A stretch of DNA of 44,403 bases from Bacteroidetes bacterium CG12_big_fil_rev_8_21_14_0_65_60_17 (GTDB lineage Bacteria > Bacteroidota > Rhodothermia > Rhodothermales > UBA10348): assembly GCA_002787815.1 (NCBI GenBank), contig PCUY01000043.1, positions 47,005 through 91,407 of the forward strand, given 5' to 3'. A model generated the notes under the pieces. It did no database searches. It was not told where the DNA came from and was given only the letters and a program-made list of their open reading frames with translations. The position numbers and the translations under genes are program-made. Position 1 is the stretch's first letter, and every line of letters starts with the position of its first letter. This document shows positions 16,387 to 24,629 of this stretch, one piece after another.

Positions 16387-17711
16387 AGGCACCAGAACTC
16401 ACGACCGTGATCGTCGTCCGATGCAGCGAAACAGAGCTGATCTCCAAGCCGATGGAAGGGCCCCGGGCTGGATCCGCCCTCGCCCGGAAACAGATCCCGG
16501 TAGAGCTCCACGCCATCGGGACTCGATTTCCAGAGCTCTGTACCGGTAGATTCCGTGCGGGCAGCGAAGAACACGGTGTCCTCGTCATACCGGAAAAAAT
16601 TGATCGGCGACGACGATGCCGAACCGGGGTTGGCGTCGACCAGCATTCGGAGTCCGTCCGAATCCAGGACCCACGGTTCCATGCCATGCTCCCCGTCGTC
16701 CGCGGAAAAATACAGCTGGTCTCCTCCCACAACGGTCAGCTGGTCCGGTGAGCTGCCTGCAGCGCCCGGGCGAATATCGGACACGAGCTCGACCCCCGTG
16801 TGATCGGACGTCGTTCGGAAGAGCTCTCGTCCCAGCGTATCCGACGCCGCAGAGAAGTAAACGTGCTCCCCGAACTGAATGAGCCCCCGGGGCGATGAAC
16901 TGGAAGGGCCCGGAGCGATGTCTGCCACCAGACGGACTTCTCCCCCATCGAATACCCAGAGCTCAATACCAGTGTCTTCCGTATACGCTGAGAAGTAGAT
17001 CCTGCCATCGACCGCCGTCAGATACTCCGGGCGTGACGACCCGGCGCCGGGATTCAGGTCCGAAACGAGCTGTACATCGCCCTGACCGTCCCACACATAC
17101 AGTTCGGAGCCCGCCTCGCGCGTCGTTGCCGCGAAATACACCGCCTCCCCGAGAACCGTAATGCTGCGAGGGTTGGAGCTGCCGCTACCAGGCTCGATAT
17201 CGGCCACCTGCCATACATCCTCTCCGTCGTAGGCCCAGAGCTCAAATCCTGTCTTGTTGTCATTGGCGGAAAAAAGCAGCAGGTCGCCAAAATTCGTCCA
17301 TCCTTTCGGATCACTTCCCCCCCGGTCTCCACCAATGTTCTCGACAAGCGTCGCACCACCGCGATCCAGCCGATACATTTCCCGGCCCTCAGGTACACGC
17401 GTTGCGGAGAAATACAGTCGGTCCTGGAAGATGTGGAACCGGTTGGGAACGGCATGCCCTCCTCCGGGCGCCACATCAGTCAACCGCTTGAGATTGCGTC
17501 CATCATAGCTCCAAACCTCCGAGCCGAATACACCGTCATTGAGGGACATGTAGAGCACATCACCCATCCGGGTGATTTCAGTCGGATTTCCAGCATCCGG
17601 ACCCTCGAGAATGTCCGCAACCATGCCATCCGGTTCCTCGACACGGCCACATGATACCAGGATCACACAACAGAGAAAAACAGTAACACGACTCATCATG
17701 GGTTTTCGCAT
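16362..17711 (-). CDS. ELWxxDGT-repeat lipoprotein
   Basis: The 449-residue product has a lipoprotein signal with lipobox VILVSC (Cys21; Met5 or Met6 are alternative starts). About nine degenerate repeats of roughly 46-48 residues follow, each with an E-[LVMPF]-W/Y/F-x-x-D-G-like core: SEVWSYDGR, REMYRLDRGG, FELWAYDGED, SELYVWDGQG, IELWVFDGGE, RELFRTTSDH, MEPWVLDSDG, TELWKSSPDG and REFWCLQV. Each repeat also contains VYFSA-type and DI-PG-SS segments, consistent with a beta-propeller. Such proteins are exported in Bacteroidota and function is unknown. It overlaps hmgA by 25 bases at the 3' ends and is divergent from the acyl-CoA ligase. Confidence 0.85.
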   Translation of the reverse strand: MRKPMMSRVTVFLCCVILVSCGRVEEPDGMVADILEGPDAGNPTEITRMGDVLYMSLNDGVFGSEVWSYDGRNLKRLTDVAPGGGHAVPNRFHIFQDRLYFSATRVPEGREMYRLDRGGATLVENIGGDRGGSDPKGWTNFGDLLLFSANDNKTGFELWAYDGEDVWQVADIEPGSGSSNPRSITVLGEAVYFAATTREAGSELYVWDGQGDVQLVSDLNPGAGSSRPEYLTAVDGRIYFSAYTEDTGIELWVFDGGEVRLVADIAPGPSSSSPRGLIQFGEHVYFSAASDTLGRELFRTTSDHTGVELVSDIRPGAAGSSPDQLTVVGGDQLYFSADDGEHGMEPWVLDSDGLRMLVDANPGSASSSPINFFRYDEDTVFFAARTESTGTELWKSSPDGVELYRDLFPGEGGSSPGPFHRLGDQLCFAASDDDHGREFWCLQVRQESM

Positions 17712-17788
17712 CTTCTTTGATTCAGGGGCCGTTCAGAACGAATTACATCGTGTAAGGTTTACGAAATCCGAACCAACCACCGTCCAAC

Positions 17789-19762
17789 ATGTCCCACACA
17801 CCCAACCCGACGTTTCCATTTGACCAGACAACAGCCTGGGAGCCGAACCCTCAATGGATACGCGACTCCAACCTGCAGTCCTTCATGGATGAACACGGTG
17901 TCGAGTCGTTAGATGCGCTCGTCGAGCGGGCCGCGGCCGACCCGACCTGGTTCTGGGATGCGGTCATCCGGGACCTCGATTTGCGATTTGAGCATCCATA
18001 CACGTCCGTCATGGATACATCGAAAGGCGTGCCATTCACGGAATGGTGCGTGGGTGGCCGGATGAACATTGTCCAGAACCTGTTGGACAGGTGGATGGAA
18101 TCCGAAGAAACACGGTCTCGGGTGGCCCTGTCCTGGGAGGGCGAAGACGGAACGACCTGCCGCTATACATATGGAGAACTCAATGAGCGCGTATGCAACG
18201 TGGCCCGACAACTTCAGTCCCTGGATATCGGACCGGGCCGCGTAGCTGGACTTTTCATGCCCATGACGCCGGAGCTCGCCATCGCTTTCCTCGCCGTGCT
18301 CAAAGTGGGCGCCATCATTCTCCCGCTGTTCTCCGGATACGGACCGTCCGCCATTGCCACCCGGCTGGAAGATGCCGGTGCGAGCGTCCTTTTTACCGCA
18401 GATGGATTCCGGCGCCGGGGGAAGATCGTTCCGATGAAGGAAACGGCCGATGAGGCGCTGGAACTGTGCCCGCATATTGAGCACGTGTTCGTGCACCGGT
18501 ATGCAGACCGTGCGGACGTTCCCATGACCGACGGGCGTGACCATGAATGGTCGGAGCTGGAGCGCGGTGACGGCAGCGACCCCGGTACGGCGACAACGTC
18601 GGCCGAAGACGTGGCCATGATCATTTACACATCGGGAACGACAGGTAAACCCAAAGGTGCCGTCCATACCCACTGTGGTTTTCCCGTCAAGGCCGCCCAG
18701 GACATGTATCATGCCATGGACGTAAAGCCTGGAGACGTCGTTTATTGGATGACCGACATGGGGTGGATGATGGGCCCGTGGCTGGTTTTCGGATCATTGG
18801 TCATCGGGTCCACCATGGTGTTCTACGACGGTGCACCGGACACACCGGATGCAGGGCGTGTCTGGCAGCTGTTGCAGCGGCACGGTGTCACTCATTTCGG
18901 GCTCTCTCCGGTGCTCGTACGCGTGCTCATGCCGAACGGACCCGCGCCCGTTGAGCGCTGCGACCTGTCGGCACTGCGCGCCGTGTGTTCCACCGGAAGT
19001 CCATGGGACCCGGAGTCCTGGAACTGGGTTTTCCGTCATGTCCTTGATGGGCGGAAACCTATTCTGAATTATTCCGGTGGCACGGAGATCAGTGGCGGTA
19101 TCGTGTGTGGCAACTTTTTCAGGCCCCTCAAGCCCTGCTCATTCTCCGGGCCGGTTCCCGGCATGGACGCTGACGTTGTAGACGAGGCCGGGCACCCGAT
19201 CCGGGAGCAGGTCGGCGAACTCATCATCAGAGGACCGTGGATCGGAATGACCCGCGGCTTCTGGAACGATAGGCAACGCTACCTGGACTCCTACTGGTCG
19301 AGGCTCGAGGGCGTCTGGATGCACGGCGACTTCGCGGCCATTGACAAGGACGGTCTGTGGTACATTCTTGGCCGCAGCGATGACACCATAAAGGTCGCAG
19401 GCAAGCGTGTGGGTCCGGCCGAAATCGAGTCCATTGTCAACGCACTCGACGACGTGCTCGAGAGTGCCGCCATTGGTATTCCGCATGATGTAAAAGGGCA
19501 GGAAATCGGCATTTACTGCGTTCCTTCCAAGGGACATGCGTCAACAGAAGCACTGCGCCGTAACATCATCGACACGGTTGCATCGGAGCTGGGGAAGCCA
19601 TTGCGTCCCCGATTCGTGAAGTTCTGCAGCCAGCTCCCGAAAACCCGCAACGCCAAGATCATGCGCCGCGTGATCAAGGCCATCCACCTCGACGAACCTC
19701 CCGGAGATGTCTCCAGTATGGAAGATCCGGCAGCCATGGACGCCATCCGGAGTGCCCATTAG
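17789..19762 (+). CDS. AMP-forming acyl-CoA synthetase (acetyl-CoA synthetase-like)
   Basis: A 657-residue adenylate-forming enzyme. Visible motifs are the P-loop-like YTSGTTGKPKGAVHTH (about residue 279), WMTDMGWMMGP, NYSGGTEISGG, GDFAAIDKDGLWYILGRSDD, IKVAGKRVGPAEIES and the catalytic Lys623 in TRNAKIMRR. It activates a carboxylate with ATP to acyl-AMP and transfers it to CoA. The N-terminal cap is of the acetyl-CoA-synthetase type. The substrate is uncertain: acetate, propionate or acetoacetate are all possible. The position after the tyrosine genes, which yield acetoacetate, is suggestive, but the two are separated by a gene on the other strand. The next gene follows after 29 bases. Confidence 0.85.
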   Translation: MSHTPNPTFPFDQTTAWEPNPQWIRDSNLQSFMDEHGVESLDALVERAAADPTWFWDAVIRDLDLRFEHPYTSVMDTSKGVPFTEWCVGGRMNIVQNLLDRWMESEETRSRVALSWEGEDGTTCRYTYGELNERVCNVARQLQSLDIGPGRVAGLFMPMTPELAIAFLAVLKVGAIILPLFSGYGPSAIATRLEDAGASVLFTADGFRRRGKIVPMKETADEALELCPHIEHVFVHRYADRADVPMTDGRDHEWSELERGDGSDPGTATTSAEDVAMIIYTSGTTGKPKGAVHTHCGFPVKAAQDMYHAMDVKPGDVVYWMTDMGWMMGPWLVFGSLVIGSTMVFYDGAPDTPDAGRVWQLLQRHGVTHFGLSPVLVRVLMPNGPAPVERCDLSALRAVCSTGSPWDPESWNWVFRHVLDGRKPILNYSGGTEISGGIVCGNFFRPLKPCSFSGPVPGMDADVVDEAGHPIREQVGELIIRGPWIGMTRGFWNDRQRYLDSYWSRLEGVWMHGDFAAIDKDGLWYILGRSDDTIKVAGKRVGPAEIESIVNALDDVLESAAIGIPHDVKGQEIGIYCVPSKGHASTEALRRNIIDTVASELGKPLRPRFVKFCSQLPKTRNAKIMRRVIKAIHLDEPPGDVSSMEDPAAMDAIRSAH

Positions 19763-19791
19763 CGTATTCCATCAACCCTTCCCCTATTACG

Positions 19792-20922
19792 ATGCACCGA
19801 AAACTGATTTTCGTACTGAGTCTGATGATCGTTGTCACCTCCCAGATCGGCATGGCGAGGCAACAGGGAGCGCCTGCCCGTCTGCAGGGTATGGTAACCG
19901 ATTCGACTACCGGCCTGCCGCTCCAGGGTGCACACGTCTTCATTGCCGGATCCATGATTGGCAGCATTACGGACAGCGAAGGCAGGTACGAGCTTGAACG
20001 TGTACCGACGGGAGCCCACCGCCTCTACGTTTCCATGCTGGGCTTCAAACCTGATTTCCGGGATATCATGCTCCGCGCACCCCGCGTGTACACGTTCGAC
20101 TTCGATCTGGCGGAAGACATCATTGAGGCGGGCCAGATCGTGGTCGAGGCCGAACGAGACGACAAATGGCTCGAACGACTCCGACGCTTCGAAGAAATGT
20201 TCATCGGGGAAACACCCAACGCCGAGGAAACTGAAATACTGAATCCTGAAGTGCTGGATTTCGAATCCAACAGGGGTACGTTTACTGCCGTCGCATCTGA
20301 ACCGCTGATCATCGAAAACCGTGCACTGGGGTATCGCATACAGTACTTCCTCCGGGACTTCCAGTCAACACCAAATCGTGTGCAATATGACGGTGAACCT
20401 CTCTACGAGGAGATGGAACCAGATTCTCCACAGCAGGCTGCAGAGTGGGACAAGAAACGCCGCGATTCATTCATGGGCTCGTTCCGGCATTTCGCCCTGG
20501 CGTTGATTGCCGGACGGACGGAGCCACAGGGATTCAAGACGTACACGCGCCCCTCGGTTCAGCGTGTGAATGGAGGAACATTCGGTGGTGGCGCCATGCA
20601 GGGGCAACAGCGTTTTCCGCTGGATCCAGCCAACATCATCCGCCCGGGCGACAATCCGAATGAGTATATCCTGGACATCGACGGTGTGGTGGAAATCGTG
20701 TACATGGGGGAAGAAGAAGACGAGGCCTTCCTGAAATGGCGGACGGGTGCCGGACGAGCCCGGCCCGGCTTCCAGACATCCTGGATCACCATGGACAACG
20801 GCCCAACCATCCTGGACTACAAGGGCGACACACTCGACCCATACGGCGTAACGTTCATGGGGTATCTTGCGTGGCAACGTGTCGCGGATGACGTGCCGAG
20901 AGAATACCGGCCGGGGCGCTGA
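19792..20922 (+). CDS. Secreted carboxypeptidase-regulatory-like domain protein
   Basis: The 376-residue protein has a signal peptide (hydrophobic about 5-20, cleavage near MARQ). A carboxypeptidase-D regulatory-like beta-sandwich follows at about residues 30-115: ARLQGMVTDSTTGLPLQGAH, IGSITDSEGRYEL and VPTGAHRLYVSMLGF. The remaining 260 residues resemble the unassigned C-terminal part found on such Bacteroidota proteins, with RIQYFLRDF and VEIVYMGEEED. There is no TonB plug or barrel. Probably periplasmic or surface; function unknown. It lies downstream of the acyl-CoA ligase and ends 10 bases from the convergent yraN. Confidence 0.8.
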   Translation: MHRKLIFVLSLMIVVTSQIGMARQQGAPARLQGMVTDSTTGLPLQGAHVFIAGSMIGSITDSEGRYELERVPTGAHRLYVSMLGFKPDFRDIMLRAPRVYTFDFDLAEDIIEAGQIVVEAERDDKWLERLRRFEEMFIGETPNAEETEILNPEVLDFESNRGTFTAVASEPLIIENRALGYRIQYFLRDFQSTPNRVQYDGEPLYEEMEPDSPQQAAEWDKKRRDSFMGSFRHFALALIAGRTEPQGFKTYTRPSVQRVNGGTFGGGAMQGQQRFPLDPANIIRPGDNPNEYILDIDGVVEIVYMGEEEDEAFLKWRTGAGRARPGFQTSWITMDNGPTILDYKGDTLDPYGVTFMGYLAWQRVADDVPREYRPGR

Positions 20923-20932
20923 CGCGGCCTTC

Positions 20933-21319
20933 TTATTCTGCCATGAATGCGTGTTCGTAGTGGCGGATATCCACATTGGGCGACTCGCCCCGTATAGCAA
21001 CAACATCAAAGCGGCACGGTGTTCCCTCGAGCTTCCGTTCATGTAGATACGCTTCGGCCGCCACCGTCAGGTTGCGGCGTTTGTCCCTGTTCACAGCCGC
21101 TTCGGGTGAACCGCTGCCACTTTGCCGGCGCCATTTGACCTCGACGAAAACCAGATCACCCCCGCGCTCGTACTCCTCTGTGGGAAGAAATGCAATCAGG
21201 TCCACCTCTGACCGCATGAACCTGTAATTGCGCTCCAGAATCACGTAGCCCTTCCGCTGCAGGAATGTGGCTGCATACTGTTCGCCTTTCTGTCCCGTCA
21301 TTTGTTTTTTGGATGGCAT
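20933..21319 (-). CDS. yraN: YraN/UPF0102 nuclease-fold protein
   Basis: A 128-residue protein with start ATG 21319 (MPSKKQMTGQKGEQYA); Met7 at 21301 is an alternative. The core matches YraN/UPF0102: GQKGEQYAATFLQRKGYVILERNYRF, SEVDLIAF and LVFVEVKWR, a PD-(D/E)xK-like E-x-D ... E-x-K arrangement of the restriction-endonuclease fold, followed by the basic AAVNRDKRRNLTVAAEAYL helix. The family is conserved in bacteria and its substrate is unsettled. It is a single minus-strand gene, divergent from the SAM adenosyltransferase. The frame is open upstream of 21319, but the extra part has no homology. Confidence 0.93.
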   Translation of the reverse strand: MPSKKQMTGQKGEQYAATFLQRKGYVILERNYRFMRSEVDLIAFLPTEEYERGGDLVFVEVKWRRQSGSGSPEAAVNRDKRRNLTVAAEAYLHERKLEGTPCRFDVVAIRGESPNVDIRHYEHAFMAE

Positions 21320-21341
21320 GGAAGAGGCGGGAAACGCGCAG

Positions 21342-21369
21342 TTGCAAAGTGTGTTCGTGGCTATCTTGC
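21342..21369 (+). promoter_or_regulatory. Candidate Bacteroidota-type promoter for the SAM adenosyltransferase
   Basis: TTG (21342-21344) is followed after exactly 17 bases by TATCTTGC (21362-21369), one mismatch from TAnnTTTG. The site lies in the 72-base divergent gap, 22 bases before the GTG start at 21392. Both the -33/-7 spacing and the distance to the start fit the Bacteroidota pattern. Confidence 0.4.
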
Positions 21370-21391
21370 ACCCATTCAACCCGAAACCCGC

Positions 21392-22207
21392 GTGCCCATA
21401 ACCTCGCGAATCATTACACTCACGACAGATTTTGGCCTCCAGGACGGCTATGTAGCCTCCATGAAAGGAGTCATGTTGAGCCTGGCGCCCGATAGTCGCC
21501 TGGTTGACGTGACACATGAAATTCCCGCGCAGGACGTAATGAGTGCAGCATTCGTCCTGAAAAGTGCCTACCGGTATTTTCCGGAAGGAACCGTTCATTT
21601 GGCCGTTGTGGATCCAGGTGTGGGTTCGTCCCGGCATGCCATTGCACTGGAGCACGAGGGACACATGTTTGTTGGCCCCGACAACGGACTGTTTTCACTT
21701 GTACTTGGAGACCAGGTGCCCCCTTCGGTCGTGCTCCTGGACCAGGTAGCAGCCTGGCGCCCTGCCCCCGTCAGCTCGACGTTCCATGGCAGGGACATAT
21801 TCGCACCTGTGGCCGCGCGGCTGGCTTCCGGGCTACCACTGGAGGATGTGGGGACACGGACCGACGGGTTCAAGCGCATGAGCTGGGCCCTGCCCATTTC
21901 CGATCCGGAAGGAATCCGGGGGTGGGTCGTACACATTGACCGGTTCGGAAACTGCATCACCAATATCACCCGCCGGGAACTGGAGCAGCACAGGGACGGT
22001 CGGGGCGTGAAGTGCTATGCCGGCAATACCGTCGTATCGCATGTCGTCAGTACCTACTCTGATGTTTCCGATGGCGAGCCTGTCATGCTGATCAACAGCG
22101 AGGAATTACTCGAGGTTGCCGTTCATGGAGGATCTGCCGAGCGCCTCCTGGGCCTTCATCGCGGTGCACCTGTGAATATTCTCTTTACCGAAGACGTTGT
22201 TGCATGA
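21392..22207 (+). CDS. SAM hydroxide adenosyltransferase (DUF62, fluorinase/chlorinase superfamily)
   Basis: The product is about 271 residues with a GTG start at 21392 (VPITSRIITLTTDFG). Upstream codons would run into the divergent yraN gene and lack homology. Family motifs are in order: TTDFGLQDGYVASMKGVM, DVTHEIPAQDV, VVDPGVGSSR, VGPDNGLFS, SSTFHGRDIFAPVAARLASG and IDRFGNCITNI. Members split S-adenosylmethionine with a water-derived hydroxide into adenosine and methionine; the halogenases differ by a loop that I do not see here. The gene ends overlapping the next start (ATGA). The physiological role of the family is poorly known. Confidence 0.93.
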   Translation: MPITSRIITLTTDFGLQDGYVASMKGVMLSLAPDSRLVDVTHEIPAQDVMSAAFVLKSAYRYFPEGTVHLAVVDPGVGSSRHAIALEHEGHMFVGPDNGLFSLVLGDQVPPSVVLLDQVAAWRPAPVSSTFHGRDIFAPVAARLASGLPLEDVGTRTDGFKRMSWALPISDPEGIRGWVVHIDRFGNCITNITRRELEQHRDGRGVKCYAGNTVVSHVVSTYSDVSDGEPVMLINSEELLEVAVHGGSAERLLGLHRGAPVNILFTEDVVA

Positions 22208-23265
22208 AGAAGGAGCCTGAAGATATCGTCCAGACCACATACGCTGCCGCCCAACTCGTCGCGGACGACCTGGATGAGGCTGCCCGCCTGGTCGAGCGCG
22301 TGTTCACCGCCCCCCAGCCTGCAACCACACAGGAAGCCTTGCATCGCCTCTCGACGCTTGCCTCGGGAATGAGTGCCCGTCGCACGGGCCTGCTCGCCGA
22401 CCGCCTGCTTCGGGAACGCCTGGACGATGTGGTGGAGCGTGCGTTGGTCGCGCTACCGGCCGAGCGTCGGCTGGCTGTCTATAATGCATTTCTCCATGCG
22501 GATGAGGAGAATCCGGAACGGACTGTGTTCCTCTATGCGGTCGAGCGTGGAATGGACCAGGGAGGATCCCCCCCCGTCTCAAGCAACTTGGTCGCAGAAG
22601 CCCTGGGGCGTACCGTTACGCGGAATGCGGAGAAGGTGCCGCCCGAACTGCGCGACGCCGTTGCGACAAGGTTGACTTCTTCCAATACGGTTGAAGAAAC
22701 GTCCGCCACGCCCCGCCGGGCCGCCTTTCGTTTTGTAACGGCCGTAGCCGTCATCGTTGCAGCATCGTTTCTCGGCATGTGGCTTGGGCGTCCTGCGCCC
22801 GTTCCTGATGCACCGGGACAGGAGTCAAAAAACCTGCTGGATCTCCTGGAAGAGAGTCTTGAACGTGCAGGAACCCCGATTTTTTCCGGCGGCAGCACAG
22901 AACAGGCGGAAACCATGCTCCAGGAACGTTTTCTGATACGCGCGTCTGTACCACGCCTGGACGGGGCCACACTCGATGCGTTGTGGAGCACACGCGTTGC
23001 CGGGATTGACATTCCGGCGCTGACCTATGCGGATGACGGAGGCCATGCCGTGCACATGTTCATCGTTTCCTACGACCTGTTGAATGCAAACCGCCGCGTA
23101 CTCCCCTTTCCAACCGATATATTGAACCAGATTGCCGCGCCGGACGGCGTCGATATTATCACGGGCGACACGACGAGCCGTGTCATCTGGCGTCATCGCG
23201 ATGACGTCTATATTGCCTATACACGTGGTGATGCCCTGTCCCTGCACCCCCGACTTACCTATTGA
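22204..23265 (+). CDS. Single-span membrane protein of unknown function
   Basis: The 353-residue protein has a helical N-terminal cytoplasmic part rich in Leu, Arg and Glu (about residues 1-168), one transmembrane helix (FVTAVAVIVAASFLGMWLG, about 174-192) and an extracytoplasmic C-terminal domain of about 160 residues. The layout resembles transmembrane regulators of the anti-sigma type, but no zinc-binding motif (HxxxCxxC) is present and no sigma factor is nearby. It is translationally coupled to the SAM adenosyltransferase by an ATGA overlap. Its 3' end overlaps the convergent histidine kinase by 11 bases. I do not recognise the family. Confidence 0.75.
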   Translation: MKKEPEDIVQTTYAAAQLVADDLDEAARLVERVFTAPQPATTQEALHRLSTLASGMSARRTGLLADRLLRERLDDVVERALVALPAERRLAVYNAFLHADEENPERTVFLYAVERGMDQGGSPPVSSNLVAEALGRTVTRNAEKVPPELRDAVATRLTSSNTVEETSATPRRAAFRFVTAVAVIVAASFLGMWLGRPAPVPDAPGQESKNLLDLLEESLERAGTPIFSGGSTEQAETMLQERFLIRASVPRLDGATLDALWSTRVAGIDIPALTYADDGGHAVHMFIVSYDLLNANRRVLPFPTDILNQIAAPDGVDIITGDTTSRVIWRHRDDVYIAYTRGDALSLHPRLTY

Positions 23266-24619
23266 CAGGTACGCGTATCCTGAATGTTGTACCCTCACCC
23301 GGGCGTGAATAGAGCAGGACAAGTTGTCCACCGTGATAGTCTTCCACAATGCGTTTGGCCAGCGACAAGCCCAGTCCCCATCCACGCTTTTTTGTCGAGT
23401 ACCCGGGCCGGAAGACGTTTTTGTGCTGGCGACGGTCAATTCCCCGTCCCGTGTCACTGACATCAATCTGTATCTGATCTCCACGCCCTGTGGCCACCAC
23501 GTCAATACGACCACGGTCCGAGTTCATGGCATCTATGGCGTTCTTGAGCAGATTCTCAATGACCCACTCGAACAGATCAGCGTTCAGCGGCGCCTGGAGC
23601 GACGGAGTAGCCGAAACGGTCATGCGCACGAGCGTACCGCGACGAGGCAACCTGCGGCGCATATACTCGATTGTGTTTTCCAGAATGGGTTTAATGGGTT
23701 GAACTTCCAGTTTGGGCAGTGAACCAATGTCCGAAAAACGACCGGTTACACGTTCCAGTCGCTGAATGTCGGCTTCAATCTCCTCCGATATCTGTTGGAT
23801 GGATCCGGACGTATCATCGTGCATCCGAAGCATTTCGAGCCAACCCATGAGCGATGAAATGGGTGTTCCCAGCTGGTGCGCAGCTTCTTTTGCCATCCCC
23901 ACCCAAAGACTGCTCTGTTCGCTCCTGCGGACATATGAAAATCCAACATATGCCACGAAGGCGAACAGCCCTACGAACACCAGTTGTACAACCGGAAACC
24001 AACGAAGATAGCGTACCATGTCCGACTCTCCGTAGTACAGTGTCTGTACCAGGCGCTGGTCAGGGAGACCCCCGAAGTCCACCACGAACTGGATGGGCTC
24101 ATACTGACTTGCCATTTCTGCCCGGATCCGCTGTAGCTTCGTCTCAAGAGCGCTGGCCTCGGAACTGTCGAGATCCACGAAGCTGTCATGTGGTACGTCA
24201 ACGTTCAGCCAGCTGTAGAACGTATTTCGCGTCGAATCGTACACGAGTGTCGGGATGCCAAATACATTGGGCTCGAGAAACGCATTGTAGATGAATTCGG
24301 GTTGGCCAGATGTCGGCATGGACATGGCCCAGACAATGGCTTGGCGCAGGCGTTCCCGCTCGTCCCTCGGGAGATTCAGCCCTGCGCCGGAACCAACAAT
24401 CCGCTCAAGCTCCTGCAGATCCTCACGATGCGGATTCATGATGTCGGCTCCCTTGGGAAGCTCGGCCAGAGCCGACGCCCAGAGCTGCGCAATCACGGTT
24501 TCACGTTCACGTAGCCGCTCGACCAGAAAATTGGTATACCACAGCGAGGCCAGGGAAATCAATACCGCAAACACGATCAGCCCAAGCTTCAGGTTGATCG
24601 ATATACGATATGCTTTCAC
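23255..24619 (-). CDS. Membrane sensor histidine kinase
   Basis: A 454-residue HPK. An N-terminal helix (about 11-31), an extracytoplasmic domain of roughly 170 residues and a second helix (about 206-226) frame the sensor. The phosphoacceptor is His248 in MAKEAAHQLGTPISSL, the Bacteroidota-style H-box. The ATPase part has the N-box WVIENLLKNAIDAM, G1 DVSDTGRGID and G2 GWGLGLSLAKRIVEDYHGG. No HAMP domain is obvious between the second helix and the H-box. No response regulator is in the window, so the partner is elsewhere. It is downstream of purA, 10 bases away on the same strand. The signal is unknown. Confidence 0.93.
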   Translation of the reverse strand: MKAYRISINLKLGLIVFAVLISLASLWYTNFLVERLRERETVIAQLWASALAELPKGADIMNPHREDLQELERIVGSGAGLNLPRDERERLRQAIVWAMSMPTSGQPEFIYNAFLEPNVFGIPTLVYDSTRNTFYSWLNVDVPHDSFVDLDSSEASALETKLQRIRAEMASQYEPIQFVVDFGGLPDQRLVQTLYYGESDMVRYLRWFPVVQLVFVGLFAFVAYVGFSYVRRSEQSSLWVGMAKEAAHQLGTPISSLMGWLEMLRMHDDTSGSIQQISEEIEADIQRLERVTGRFSDIGSLPKLEVQPIKPILENTIEYMRRRLPRRGTLVRMTVSATPSLQAPLNADLFEWVIENLLKNAIDAMNSDRGRIDVVATGRGDQIQIDVSDTGRGIDRRQHKNVFRPGYSTKKRGWGLGLSLAKRIVEDYHGGQLVLLYSRPGEGTTFRIRVPVNR

Positions 24620-24629
24620 AGGTGTTTAC

